From the NCBI GenBank assembly GCA_018816245.1, contig JAHIVW010000003.1:1-64000 (forward strand): a DNA stretch of 64,000 nucleotides, given 5' to 3'. This document shows positions 18,815-27,873 of this stretch, one piece after another. Below the pieces are notes generated by a model. It ran no database searches. It was given only the letters and a program-made list of their open reading frames with translations, and was not told where the DNA came from. How positions within the stretch are numbered: position 1 is the stretch's first letter; each line of letters begins with the position of its first letter. The position numbers and the translations under genes were made by a program. This stretch comes from Nanobdellota archaeon. GTDB lineage: Archaea; Aenigmatarchaeota; Aenigmatarchaeia; QMZP01.

Positions 18815-18936
18815 CCCAAAAGAAACCTTCTGTGTGTGACATCAACCCTGCCTATTTCTGGCCTCATGAAAAGGGATCGTAATTAGGCCGGATGCCCGGA
18901 CCTGAATCTTATAAGTCTTAAAAATAAGAAGAGGGG

Positions 18937-19185
18937 ATGACCTTGAAAGAAGTGAAAACCGTCACTATCACAGAACGCGGTCAAATCGCGCTTCCCAAGA
19001 ACATCCGGGCACAGAGCGGGTTTCAGGAGGGATCGAAAATCGCCATCCTCGCGTTTGACGACCACATCGAGCTCAGACCCTTGCAGGAACTCAGTCACCG
19101 CATGATTCCCGCCCTGCTGAGCGAACGGTCGCTTGCCAAGCAGTGGCTCCGCGTGGAGGAAGACAATGCATGGAATGATCTCTAA
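18937..19185 (+). CDS. AbrB/MazE-type antitoxin
   Basis: 'VTITERGQIALPKNIRAQSGFQEGSKIAILAFDDHIELRP' SpoVT/AbrB fold. Confidence 0.85.
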   Translation: MTLKEVKTVTITERGQIALPKNIRAQSGFQEGSKIAILAFDDHIELRPLQELSHRMIPALLSERSLAKQWLRVEEDNAWNDL

Positions 19186-19498
19186 GGGCGATGTCGTGGT
19201 CATTCCTTTCCCGTTTTCAGACCTGAGCACCACAAAACGGCGGCCAGCGCTTGTTGCCGCAACTACCAAGACAGACATCGTTCTCTGCCAGATCACCAGT
19301 GATGCGCGGAAGGACAGCTCTGCGATACCACTATCTCCAAAAGAATTCAGGACAGGCGGCCTGCGAGTCCCGAGCCTGATCCGGCCAACCAAATTATTCA
19401 CTGCTGACCGCTCATTGATCTTGTACAAAGCAGGGTCGCTCACACACAAGAAAGTACAGGAAGTGGAAAACGTGTTTGTTCAGCTGTTCAAGAAATAG
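19166..19498 (+). CDS. MazF/PemK-like endoribonuclease toxin
   Basis: 'KGDVVVIPFPFSDLSTTKRRPALVAATT..DIVLCQITSDARKDSSAIPL' PemK/MazF fold; overlaps antitoxin. Confidence 0.87.
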   Translation: MHGMISKGDVVVIPFPFSDLSTTKRRPALVAATTKTDIVLCQITSDARKDSSAIPLSPKEFRTGGLRVPSLIRPTKLFTADRSLILYKAGSLTHKKVQEVENVFVQLFKK

Positions 19499-19499
19499 C

Positions 19500-19835
19500 T
19501 TACTTGTGCTCGTACTTTTCCTTCATCTCAATGTCGATCTTCACACCTTCAGGAATCGGAATGCGCACGATCTGCCGCAATGCACGCTCATTGGAACCAA
19601 TGTCAACCAGCCGCCGGTGAATCCGCATCTCGAATCGATCCCAGGTTGCGTTCCCGTGTCCGGTCCCGTCGCCGCACGGCGTTCGAAGCGCAACGACCTT
19701 GAGCTTCTTGGTTGGCAAGGGGATTGGCCCGCGGACAGACACGCCGTACTTCTTGGCAATGTCCCTGATCTCATTCGTAATGTTCTGAAGTTCCTCGATT
19801 TTCCGTCCTGCGAGTTTGATTCGTGCGATTTCCAT
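19500..19835 (-). CDS. rps10: 30S ribosomal protein S10
   Basis: 'IKLAGRKIEELQNITNEI..GVSVRGPIPLPTKKLKVVALRTPCG..ATWDRFEMRIHRRLVDIGSNERALRQIVRIPIPEGVKIDI'. Confidence 0.95.
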   Translation of the reverse strand: MEIARIKLAGRKIEELQNITNEIRDIAKKYGVSVRGPIPLPTKKLKVVALRTPCGDGTGHGNATWDRFEMRIHRRLVDIGSNERALRQIVRIPIPEGVKIDIEMKEKYEHK

Positions 19836-19840
19836 ACCAA

Positions 19841-20266
19841 TCACCGTTTCGAGCGCTGCTTGTAGCGGCGCGGCCCTTGTGACGAGCGAGGCGGCTTGTG
19901 CGGCTCGGTCCGTCGAGCATCATACACTAACAAGTTCCGGTCATAGGACAGGAACACTTTCTTTGCTTCATCACCAAGTTGTGCAACCAGACTACGGGCA
20001 ATCGCTTGTCGTGCAGCGTCTGCCTGACCGAGCTGGCCACCACCAGTCGCATTGACCGTGATGTTGAACTTCTTGTACGCATCACCAACGAGCAACAATG
20101 GCTCCAACACCCGGAGCCGGATCAGCTCGTTCTGGATCAGGTCAACAGGAACAGCATTGATCTTGACAATCCCTGTGCCAGGTTCAATCCGCGCCCGTGC
20201 CACTGCACGGCGCCGCTTTCCAGTATACATAGGAGGTGTGTCGGGTTTCTTCTTTTTCTTTGCCAT
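19841..20266 (-). CDS. rps9: 30S ribosomal protein S9
   Basis: 'YTGKRRRAVARARIEPGTGIVKINAVPVDLI...GGGQLGQADAARQAIARSLV... EPHKPPRSSQGPRRYKQRSKR'. Confidence 0.97.
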   Translation of the reverse strand: MAKKKKKPDTPPMYTGKRRRAVARARIEPGTGIVKINAVPVDLIQNELIRLRVLEPLLLVGDAYKKFNITVNATGGGQLGQADAARQAIARSLVAQLGDEAKKVFLSYDRNLLVYDARRTEPHKPPRSSQGPRRYKQRSKR

Positions 20267-20267
20267 A

Positions 20268-20687
20268 TTACCATCTCTTGTGTGCGCCTAGGCGCACGGT
20301 CACCTTGTCAATGGTCAGGAACTTGGTTTCAAGCCTGTTCTCTGCTTTTCCAAAACGTTTCAATTTTTTATCAGCAAGATCTTCAGGAACTCCCGTGTAT
20401 ACACGAAGTCGCTGGTAGGCGCGCTTCCCGCGATCTTTGTGGTGGGGAAGCATCCCGCGGATGATGCGGCGCAACATGCGTTCTGGTGTCCGGGGATAGA
20501 ACGGCCCCTTTCGCGGATGGCCGCGGTCAACCTTTTCTTTGAAGAGCTTGTGTGTGTACGATGGGTTGCCACTAATTACGGCTTTCTCTGCGTTGACAAT
20601 ACAAACCGCTTCACCAGTGAGCAATTCCTGAGCAACATAACTGGCAAGACGGCCAGCAATCGCATTGGACGCATCAATATATTTCAT
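20268..20687 (-). CDS. rpl13: 50S ribosomal protein L13
   Basis: 'IDASNAIAGRLASYVAQELLTGEAVCIVNAEKAVISGNP..RGHPRKGPFYPRTPERMLRRIIRGMLPHHKDRGKRAYQRLRVYTGVPEDL'. Confidence 0.96.
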   Translation of the reverse strand: MKYIDASNAIAGRLASYVAQELLTGEAVCIVNAEKAVISGNPSYTHKLFKEKVDRGHPRKGPFYPRTPERMLRRIIRGMLPHHKDRGKRAYQRLRVYTGVPEDLADKKLKRFGKAENRLETKFLTIDKVTVRLGAHKRW

Positions 20688-20690
20688 AGC

Positions 20691-21050
20691 CTACCCAAGG
20701 ATCCGGACGCCTTTCCCGTCCGGGTGATTCTTGAAGACGTCCTCAATGGACATGCACGTGCCACCTGCTTTCGTAATTTTTTCCTGGGCACGTTTCGAGA
20801 ACTTGATTGCGGCAACAGGGATAGCCTTCGTGACCTCGCCGGTGCCGAGCACAGTACCAGGGACAATAATAATCTCCTTGTCCTTGGCGAACTTGGAAAG
20901 ATGATAGAGCGTGACTTCGTGGCGAACCCGCCGCGGCTTGTTAAGCAACTTGGCGACTGCCGTGTAAATAGGGGCAACCTCTTCGCATCTTGTGGTCACC
21001 AGCTCCGTGATGAGGCCCTTCAGGAGCGGGTTCTTGTCCCGGATGTTCAT
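20691..21050 (-). CDS. rpl18e: 50S ribosomal protein L18e
   Basis: 'MNIRDKNPLLKGLITEL..KLLNKPRRVRHEVTLYHLSKFAKDKEIIIVPGTVLGTGEVTKAIPVAAIKFSKRAQEKITKAGGTCMSIEDVFKNHPDGKGVRIL'. Confidence 0.93.
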   Translation of the reverse strand: MNIRDKNPLLKGLITELVTTRCEEVAPIYTAVAKLLNKPRRVRHEVTLYHLSKFAKDKEIIIVPGTVLGTGEVTKAIPVAAIKFSKRAQEKITKAGGTCMSIEDVFKNHPDGKGVRILG

Positions 21051-21114
21051 GGTAATCGGTAAGCGATGTCTTCCATAGAAGGGACAGGTATTTAAAGGTT
21101 CGAAAAGGGGGGAT

Positions 21115-21234
21115 GCGGGAGGCCGGATTCGAACCGACGAAAGCACTAAGCTACAGGATGGCTCAGATCACTGCCCGAAGGCTCATCACTCAATCCCTTG
21201 AGTCCTGCCCCGTTAACCGCTTGGGTACTCCCGC
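21115..21234 (-). tRNA. tRNA-Leu(CAA) with 37-nt BHB intron (intron 21160..21196)
   Basis: Acceptor GCGGGAG/CTCCCGC, T-arm CGGTTCGAATCCG, anticodon loop CTCAAGA after removal of intron at 37/38; BHB = CAGGA-CTCA-[AGG]-GAT...ATC-TGAG-[CCA]-TCCTG; TATAAA promoter upstream. Confidence 0.95.
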
Positions 21235-21265
21235 AGGTAACGAACTTTATACAGGAGCGTTTAAA

Positions 21266-21838
21266 TCAGCGTTTCTTCATTGGCTTGAGCTGCTGGTCGA
21301 CCTTCTCGACCTGGTCATAGACCTGCTTTACATAGTGTTCGATATCGTCGTCGTGTGCAGGCGGCAAGTCGTCCGGGGAGTGAGACTCATCGACCCGGGC
21401 AAGACTCGCATCCAGCCCGGTCAGGATCTCAGAAAAATTATCAATCACTTTCCCAATCGCATCCATGCCAGATCCCAGTTGTCGCTGGAGCTCGTGCATT
21501 GCATCCACGACATCCCTGAGGTGCACACTTTGTGCCTTCAAGCCGTCAATTGTATCCAGTACATCCTGGTACCGGTCGACCTTGATGAACAACGGTGCTG
21601 TCTTGTGTGGAATACGTTGTGGTCGTTTTCGTGGGAGTGGTGTCAGTGTTGGCATTGTTCGCGTCGGAGCACGCGGTTCTTCACCAGGAAGCGGAATATC
21701 AAGATCATCCAAAACAGGCAGTTTCGTGAGCAACGATGTTGGCGATCGCGGTGGCGCTTGCTCAGGAACCGGTGGTTGTGGCACCACAGTCAGTGGAGAA
21801 GGAGACACTGGCTGATCCTTCTTCTTTCGGCCGAACAT
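21266..21838 (-). CDS. Hypothetical cytoplasmic coiled-coil protein with Pro-rich N-terminus
   Basis: ORF with 'LPVLDDLDIPLPGEE' motif and heptad-like C-terminal half. Confidence 0.65.
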   Translation of the reverse strand: MFGRKKKDQPVSPSPLTVVPQPPVPEQAPPRSPTSLLTKLPVLDDLDIPLPGEEPRAPTRTMPTLTPLPRKRPQRIPHKTAPLFIKVDRYQDVLDTIDGLKAQSVHLRDVVDAMHELQRQLGSGMDAIGKVIDNFSEILTGLDASLARVDESHSPDDLPPAHDDDIEHYVKQVYDQVEKVDQQLKPMKKR

Positions 21839-21873
21839 TATCCTTACCTTGGTGAAGATTTTTTATAAGGTTT

Positions 21874-22242
21874 CTAGCAGGCGCAGGAAATGTCCCCGGG
21901 CCCAAAACACGGCTCATACGTCCCAGTAGGGAGTGCAGGAAGGGGAATACATTCGTCAGTGCACGTAGATCCAGAACAACTCTTATAACAGCCGTACACC
22001 GGTTCCCCACAGGACCCGCCGGTGCATCCAGCTGACCCACCAGGGACAGGATCCCCGCTTGTTGTGCTAGGAAGATTCCCCTGTGAGAACACCTGCCGGT
22101 CCTCAATTCCCTGATCTGCGGCAAACATTCCGGCAACAGCGTTCTTGCCCTCGAACCCAAGCTCAATCCCGACCGAGAACGCTCCAAGCAGAACAAGCAA
22201 CCCTATCAAAGGATAGAGAATCTCCCGTTCCCGGCGGTCCAT
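21874..22242 (-). CDS. Small membrane-anchored Cys-rich secreted protein
   Basis: N-terminal TM 'ILYPLIGLLVLLGAFSVGIELGF' and about 10 Cys in the C-terminal half. Confidence 0.6.
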   Translation of the reverse strand: MDRREREILYPLIGLLVLLGAFSVGIELGFEGKNAVAGMFAADQGIEDRQVFSQGNLPSTTSGDPVPGGSAGCTGGSCGEPVYGCYKSCSGSTCTDECIPLPALPTGTYEPCFGPGDISCAC

Positions 22243-22341
22243 GCTCCTCTTCTAGAAAAGGGACATAAAAACGTGCTGGTTTCACCACTCCGAGAAGATT
22301 TATATACGTCTGCTCCCAATAGCTAGTCACGAGGCATCTCT

Positions 22342-22911
22342 ATGGTCCTGTCTATGCTTTTTCAGGGGAGCATCTTCCCGAATATTATTTCAAACATGAG
22401 CAACTGGGGATTCTTCCTCTACCTCTTCCCCTTCCTCCTCGCGCTCGCCATCTTCTACGGCGTCCTGTCCTTTGCAGCAAAGGACCAGCTCCCGAAGTCG
22501 GCACGAGGACTCATCTCCGTCATCTTTGCCTTCTTTGTCATGTTGTATGCGAGTGCGAACCCCGGGATCGTGCAATTCTTTGCAAGTCTGACGGGGACAG
22601 GATTAATCGTTGCAACCGGCCTCCTGTTCATTATTATCCTGCTCGGGGTTGCGGGTGTTCCTATTACCCATCTCGTCTGGGGAGACAAGAGCAACGCCTT
22701 CGTGAAGTGGGGCATCATCCTGATATTGATCCTAATCGGCATCATCCTCTTCACTGGCGCGAACGTGGGCGGATTCATCCAGTTGCCTACCTGGATCAGC
22801 TCCAGTGAGTTCTTCACGGTGCTGTTCTTCATCTTCATCATCGCCATCGCGGTGTGGTGGCTTGGCAACGAGGGTGAAGCAGCACCAAAGGTCAAAGAAG
22901 AGAAAAAGTAA
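22342..22911 (+). CDS. Polytopic membrane protein (about 5 TM)
   Basis: Hydrophobic ORF with charged K/E tail; TATA 'tttatatac' upstream. Confidence 0.7.
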   Translation: MVLSMLFQGSIFPNIISNMSNWGFFLYLFPFLLALAIFYGVLSFAAKDQLPKSARGLISVIFAFFVMLYASANPGIVQFFASLTGTGLIVATGLLFIIILLGVAGVPITHLVWGDKSNAFVKWGIILILILIGIILFTGANVGGFIQLPTWISSSEFFTVLFFIFIIAIAVWWLGNEGEAAPKVKEEKK

Positions 22912-22927
22912 TTTACTCCCACTTGAC

Positions 22928-23776
22928 TCATTTCTTGTCTTTCATTGACTTGATTGCTTCAGAAAGCGATCGCATGGTCTGCATCATGGGTGTCAAGCTG
23001 TCCTTGACCGCGCGTTCCATGCCTTCGAGACGGGTATTCACTTCAGTGATCGATTCCCGGTAAGCGTCCAAGCGGGTAGTAATATCCGCTGACTCGCCAC
23101 CCCGTCCTGATTTGACGTTTTCGATTGCTCGTTCCAGGTTGGCGACCTTTTCCTGCAACCGGGTAAAATCATCACGAAGGTTCTTGACCTCATCTTCGAA
23201 ATCATCCCATTTTTCTTCAACAACACCTTCTGCCATCTCTGCGAGCTCGCTCTCTTTTTTCAAGTTCGCGTGGCGAGATCGATGCTGGAGAGGAACTGGT
23301 TCAATATCATCAAGGTTGTCCTCGGTAATCGGAGGACGGGAAGATTGCCGCTGTTCAATATGTTGTGGTGATTGTTGTAGGGTTCCTGGAAGAGCAGGGA
23401 AATCAAGCTCTCCGGGAAGTGGTGCCTCAACATCATCCATATCTTCAAGCGCCGGCAGCTGGTTTCGCGGTGCTTGTTGTTGAGGTGGTTGGTACGGACC
23501 TCCTGGTTGCATGACCGCAGGCGTCTCAGGACCCGGTTGCTGTGACATCCCTCCTGTTGCGAACTGTTCTTTTGGTGGCAAGCGCAGAGGGGTTCCGCCT
23601 GCTGCGCCTTTCAGCGCAGTTCGCATGGCCATATCCACCTCTTTGGGTGAATAGCCTTCCCTCCGGAGCGTATTGATGATTTCAGGATCAGAAAGACCTT
23701 GTCCTGAAAGCTGGCTCACCCGTTGCGTCGGCGGGGTGAGATTCTTTGGTTTGCTCTTGCCCAGAAACGAAAACAT
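22928..23776 (-). CDS. Coiled-coil protein with UBA-like N-terminal helix bundle
   Basis: 'LSDPEIINTLRREGYSPKEVDMAMRTAL' then Pro-rich linker with 'LPALEDMDDVEAPLPGE' and long coiled coil. Confidence 0.65.
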   Translation of the reverse strand: MFSFLGKSKPKNLTPPTQRVSQLSGQGLSDPEIINTLRREGYSPKEVDMAMRTALKGAAGGTPLRLPPKEQFATGGMSQQPGPETPAVMQPGGPYQPPQQQAPRNQLPALEDMDDVEAPLPGELDFPALPGTLQQSPQHIEQRQSSRPPITEDNLDDIEPVPLQHRSRHANLKKESELAEMAEGVVEEKWDDFEDEVKNLRDDFTRLQEKVANLERAIENVKSGRGGESADITTRLDAYRESITEVNTRLEGMERAVKDSLTPMMQTMRSLSEAIKSMKDKK

Positions 23777-23815
23777 ACCCCTTCCTCCTTGTATTGGGGT
23801 TGGGCGCTTTAAAAG

Positions 23816-24202
23816 CTAGCGTCCAGTCCGGTCATCGATGGCCCGCTCTACCTCTTCGCGTGTCATAAACTCGGATTTGAGCGGGTTGTACATGTCCATC
23901 AGGGCCTCGAGTTCCTTAATCTGACTCATGGTGGCGAGCTTCTTCATTTGCGCAATCACTTCTTTCAGGACGTGTTCTGTTTCCTGCAGCTGTTTTTCAT
24001 ATCGGTTCAGCCGCTTTTCGAGATCAGCAACCGCTGTGCGCGCGAGCTTGCTCTGGTTGAATGATTCTGTCTCGACCGAGTCCAGCCGGGAACGGAGAAC
24101 ATTGTTGTCTTGTTCCAGGACGCGGATTCGCCGCATCAAACTATTGACTCGTTCAATCAGCTTGTTGAGGACCACACCAACAGAGCGTCTCTGAGGAGGC
24201 AT
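23816..24202 (-). CDS. Coiled-coil protein (archaellum FlaC/D/E-like by architecture)
   Basis: Long coiled coil ending 'LEALMDMYNPLKSEFMTREEVERAI'. Confidence 0.55.
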   Translation of the reverse strand: MPPQRRSVGVVLNKLIERVNSLMRRIRVLEQDNNVLRSRLDSVETESFNQSKLARTAVADLEKRLNRYEKQLQETEHVLKEVIAQMKKLATMSQIKELEALMDMYNPLKSEFMTREEVERAIDDRTGR

Positions 24203-24265
24203 ACTATTCCATTGGTGAGGCCGGGTTATTAGGCTTTAATGGTCTTTCTGCTAATAGGAACATAC

Positions 24266-26563
24266 ATGGCACTCGACTACACCTACGACGACGCAAACGC
24301 CAAAGTCCGTATCAACTGTCTCGGCTACTTGTATGGAGCCTCGCTTGAGGACTTTGAAGAGGCCATGCAGCGGACCATTGACGTGCTGCTCGAAGCAAAG
24401 AAGGTGGAGAGCATCGTGCTCGTGAAGGAGCGGGAATACGAGTACGACTATGAACAAACCAAGCTCCTGACAGAGATCGCCTCGGTGATCGACCAGGTAC
24501 TCCGGGAACGCATCATTGCCGACACCTCGATCGGTGAGGGACCGTGCAAGAAATTCTTCCCGGAGTGGAACAGGAAGCTCCAGTACATTGTCCTCGAACT
24601 CCTGCGCAAAGACCCTATCGGCGCCTATGTCGAACTCATCCGGGAGATGCGCGATGTCCGCCACAAACTTCGCCATGCAGTTACCCCAAAATATGATGCC
24701 TGTTACCGGAACTACTACACTAAGGCACTTGCACCTGTCTATCGGCATCTCAGCAACACCAAACTGATCATGATGGTGAAAGACAAACTGGACAGCTATC
24801 ATGTAGGCAACCGCGACCTGTACCGGCAGATCTTCATGCCATCTGTCCGACCGAACTTCATGCTCACCAAATACCGCATCATTCCTCCAAAAGGAACATC
24901 CGTCGACCGCTACACCGTTGGCGATATCCAAATTGAGATATTCAAACTTGCTGACAGTACAGAATACTTCTACTATGTCCTGCCGCCAGAATTCCGGTTG
25001 TCTGATAAGTTGTACACCGTTCTTGATGCAGCACGACACTACATGGCAACACACAAACCAACCACCCCCGAGTTCGTCCGTTCCAAGAACATGCGCGACC
25101 TATTCATGAATATTGGGCGGGATGTCATCCGGTCCACAACGCAACGACTGCGCATCCATCTCACGGGCGAGCAGGTCGATCAATTGGCGACCATCCTTAC
25201 CCGGTACACAGCAGGATTGGGAATCTTGGAAGTGCTTCTCCAAGATCAACGGATCCAGGACATCTATGTGAATTCGCCCATTGAACGGCAGCCTGTGTTG
25301 ATCTTCCACAGTGAATATGAAGAATGTAAAACAAACCTCATTCCGACCATCGAAGATGCAGAAGGTTGGGCAACCCGGCTCCGCATCGAGTCAGGACGAC
25401 CGCTTGATGAAGCCAACCCAGTGTTGGACGTGAACATCGGTGTTCCGGGAGGTAGAGCCCGTTTCGCGGTCATCACTCGCACGCTTTCTCCGAGCGGGCT
25501 CGGTTTTGCTATCAGACGGCACCGTGACAAACCATGGACCCTTCCCCTCTTCATTAAGAACAAGATGCTCAATCCGCTTGCAGCTGGACTACTCTCCTTC
25601 CTGATCGACGGATCTGTGTCTATACTTGTTGCCGGCGGCCGGGGATCAGGGAAAACATCAATCCTCGGTGCGCTTATGCTGGAATTGTTACCAAAGGTGC
25701 GTATCATCACCTTGGAGGACACGCTCGAGCTTCCTGTTGAAACCCTCCGTGAACTCAATTACAACATCGAGCGGCTGAAAAGCCGTTCGGTGATCACGCA
25801 TGTGGAAACAGAAATGCCTGCTGACGAAGCGCTCCGCACGGCGTTGCGTCTCGGTGATTCTGCCCTGATTGTTGGCGAGGTCCGTTCCGTAGAAGCCAAG
25901 GCACTGTACGAAGCCATGCGGGTCGGCGCACTCTCGAATATTGTGGCAGGAACGATTCATGGTGAATCAGCCTACGGTGTGTTTGATCGTGTGGTAAACG
26001 ATCTCGGTGTCCCGGCAACCAGTTTCAAAGCAACGGATATCCTGCCCATTGCCAAGATGCTGCGTTCTGCAGACGGGCTCCACCGATACCGGCGACTCAC
26101 CGAAATCACCGAGATAAGGAAGGAATGGAATGTGGATCCCATGAAAGAGGGCGGGTTCATTAACCTCATGGAGTACTCCGGAAAAGAAGACACCCTCAAA
26201 CCAACCGATACCCTCGTGAACGGCGAATCAGAAGTCCTGAACCGAATCTCGAGTTATGTCAAAGAGTGGTCTGGCAACTGGGAAGCGGTCTGGGAGAACA
26301 TCAAGCTCCGTGGCCGAATGAAGCAGAAGATGATCGATTTGGCAGATGAGACAAAACGACCGGAACTCCTGGAAGCAGACTGGATTGTTGCCAGCAACAA
26401 CAAGTTCCACCTCCTCTCAGAACAAATTCGCAAGGAGGTCGGTGTAGCAGAACCGCATCGAATCTATAATGAATGGCTGGCTTGGTTCAAACTTGCCGCG
26501 AAGCTGCAGAGCAAAGCTCCGGTGACATATGTTCCTGTTTCTATTGTGAAGCCAGCAGAATAG
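24266..26563 (+). CDS. Type II/IV secretion system ATPase (VirB11/TadA/FlaI-like)
   Basis: 'ILVAGGRGSGKTSILGALMLELLPKVRIITLEDTLELPV' Walker A/Asp box, 'DEALRTALRLGDSALIVGEVRSVEAKALYEAMRVGALSNIVAGTIHGESAYGVFDRVVNDLGV' Walker B/His box. Confidence 0.95.
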   Translation: MALDYTYDDANAKVRINCLGYLYGASLEDFEEAMQRTIDVLLEAKKVESIVLVKEREYEYDYEQTKLLTEIASVIDQVLRERIIADTSIGEGPCKKFFPEWNRKLQYIVLELLRKDPIGAYVELIREMRDVRHKLRHAVTPKYDACYRNYYTKALAPVYRHLSNTKLIMMVKDKLDSYHVGNRDLYRQIFMPSVRPNFMLTKYRIIPPKGTSVDRYTVGDIQIEIFKLADSTEYFYYVLPPEFRLSDKLYTVLDAARHYMATHKPTTPEFVRSKNMRDLFMNIGRDVIRSTTQRLRIHLTGEQVDQLATILTRYTAGLGILEVLLQDQRIQDIYVNSPIERQPVLIFHSEYEECKTNLIPTIEDAEGWATRLRIESGRPLDEANPVLDVNIGVPGGRARFAVITRTLSPSGLGFAIRRHRDKPWTLPLFIKNKMLNPLAAGLLSFLIDGSVSILVAGGRGSGKTSILGALMLELLPKVRIITLEDTLELPVETLRELNYNIERLKSRSVITHVETEMPADEALRTALRLGDSALIVGEVRSVEAKALYEAMRVGALSNIVAGTIHGESAYGVFDRVVNDLGVPATSFKATDILPIAKMLRSADGLHRYRRLTEITEIRKEWNVDPMKEGGFINLMEYSGKEDTLKPTDTLVNGESEVLNRISSYVKEWSGNWEAVWENIKLRGRMKQKMIDLADETKRPELLEADWIVASNNKFHLLSEQIRKEVGVAEPHRIYNEWLAWFKLAAKLQSKAPVTYVPVSIVKPAE

Positions 26564-26595
26564 GGTATATATGGTTCCCCAGCCAACCAAGGACT

Positions 26596-27843
26596 ATGTC
26601 CCCCTTGTTTGTGATCCTGAACTACACTGCATGGTTCATCTTTGTATATATCGCGGTCGTCTGGCTGCTCGTGCTGCTGCAGCGGCGGCCTGAGCTCTAT
26701 GACCGGCCAGACGAACCAACTCCCCTTCCAGGAGTCACGGTCCTGATCCCTGCGTATAATGAGGAGCACCACCTTGCAGACACCATCCGTTCGGTCCTCT
26801 CACTTGACTACCCAAAGAAATCACTGAGCGTGATCGTCATCAACGACTGTTCAACGGACACGACAGGAAAGATTGCAGAGGAATTTGTGAAGACCGGCCG
26901 TGTTACCGTTCTCCATAACAAGACGAACAAAGGAAAGGCAGCCTCCCTGAATTATGGAATTGAGCAGGTGACGACGGAATTACTCGTCTGCATTGATGCT
27001 GATTCAACCGTTGATTCCAAGGCCTTGCGAGTCATGGTTGGTCACTTTCGAGATTCCACGGTCGGATCAGTGACCCCGGCACTCAATGTAATGAACAAAA
27101 AAAATCTTCTAGAAAAAATCCAACATGCAGAATACATCTTAAACGCATTCATGAGGAAAATGCTCGCCTTCTTGGATGCGGTTCATGTCACCCCTGGTGT
27201 CTTTTCTGTGTACCGAACTGATGCGATCAGGAAGATCGGCGGGTTTGCGGAACACAATCTCACCGAAGACATGGAGATTGCACTCCGATTGCATGATAAC
27301 GGCTACAAGATCACCAATGAGTTTTCCGCCTGTTCGTATACCGTGTGCCCATCGCGGTGGAGCGAACTCTTCCGGCAACGTATCCGCTGGTACCGCGGTG
27401 CGATCCGCAACTCGATCCAGTATCGCCGGATGTTCTTCAATCCCCGGTACGGGAACTTAGGAATGTTTATGATGCCGCTCAATTTCCTCTCAATCTTGGC
27501 GGTTTTTGGGCTTCTCGGAACACTCCTCTGGAACATTACTACTGACAGCATTCAGGCCATCTGGCACCTTTCCCTGGTGAACTGGGATATCTGGAATATG
27601 CTCTTTAATCCCAACCTCGAACTCATGTTGTTCTCCCTGTACTCAACGCCGCTCCTCTTCGGTGCGCTTGGTGTCGGCCTTGCTGCCTACCTTCTTCGGA
27701 CAAGCTTTCATATCACTAACAAGCGGCAGCTGGTCTCCCGGCCGATCTACCTCATCTACCTTGTTCTCTTCCCCCTTATCCTGATGGTCTTCTGGGCTGT
27801 TGCACTCATGCTCGAGCTTCTTCGAGCACCAGCCCGATGGTAG
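26596..27843 (+). CDS. Family 2 glycosyltransferase, processive membrane type
   Basis: 'VTVLIPAYNEEHHLADTIRSVLSLDYP', 'DADSTVD', 'TEDMEIALRL', 'RQRIRWYRG' (Q/RxxRW), flanking TMs. Confidence 0.92.
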   Translation: MSPLFVILNYTAWFIFVYIAVVWLLVLLQRRPELYDRPDEPTPLPGVTVLIPAYNEEHHLADTIRSVLSLDYPKKSLSVIVINDCSTDTTGKIAEEFVKTGRVTVLHNKTNKGKAASLNYGIEQVTTELLVCIDADSTVDSKALRVMVGHFRDSTVGSVTPALNVMNKKNLLEKIQHAEYILNAFMRKMLAFLDAVHVTPGVFSVYRTDAIRKIGGFAEHNLTEDMEIALRLHDNGYKITNEFSACSYTVCPSRWSELFRQRIRWYRGAIRNSIQYRRMFFNPRYGNLGMFMMPLNFLSILAVFGLLGTLLWNITTDSIQAIWHLSLVNWDIWNMLFNPNLELMLFSLYSTPLLFGALGVGLAAYLLRTSFHITNKRQLVSRPIYLIYLVLFPLILMVFWAVALMLELLRAPARW

Positions 27844-27873
27844 GTTTAAAACCTCTCGAGGCAGGATGTGTGT

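Noticed and set aside
26473-26595. N-terminal extension of the GT2 ORF
   Set aside because: Overlaps the secretion ATPase C-terminus; a TATA-like gggtatatatgg precedes the ATG at 26596.
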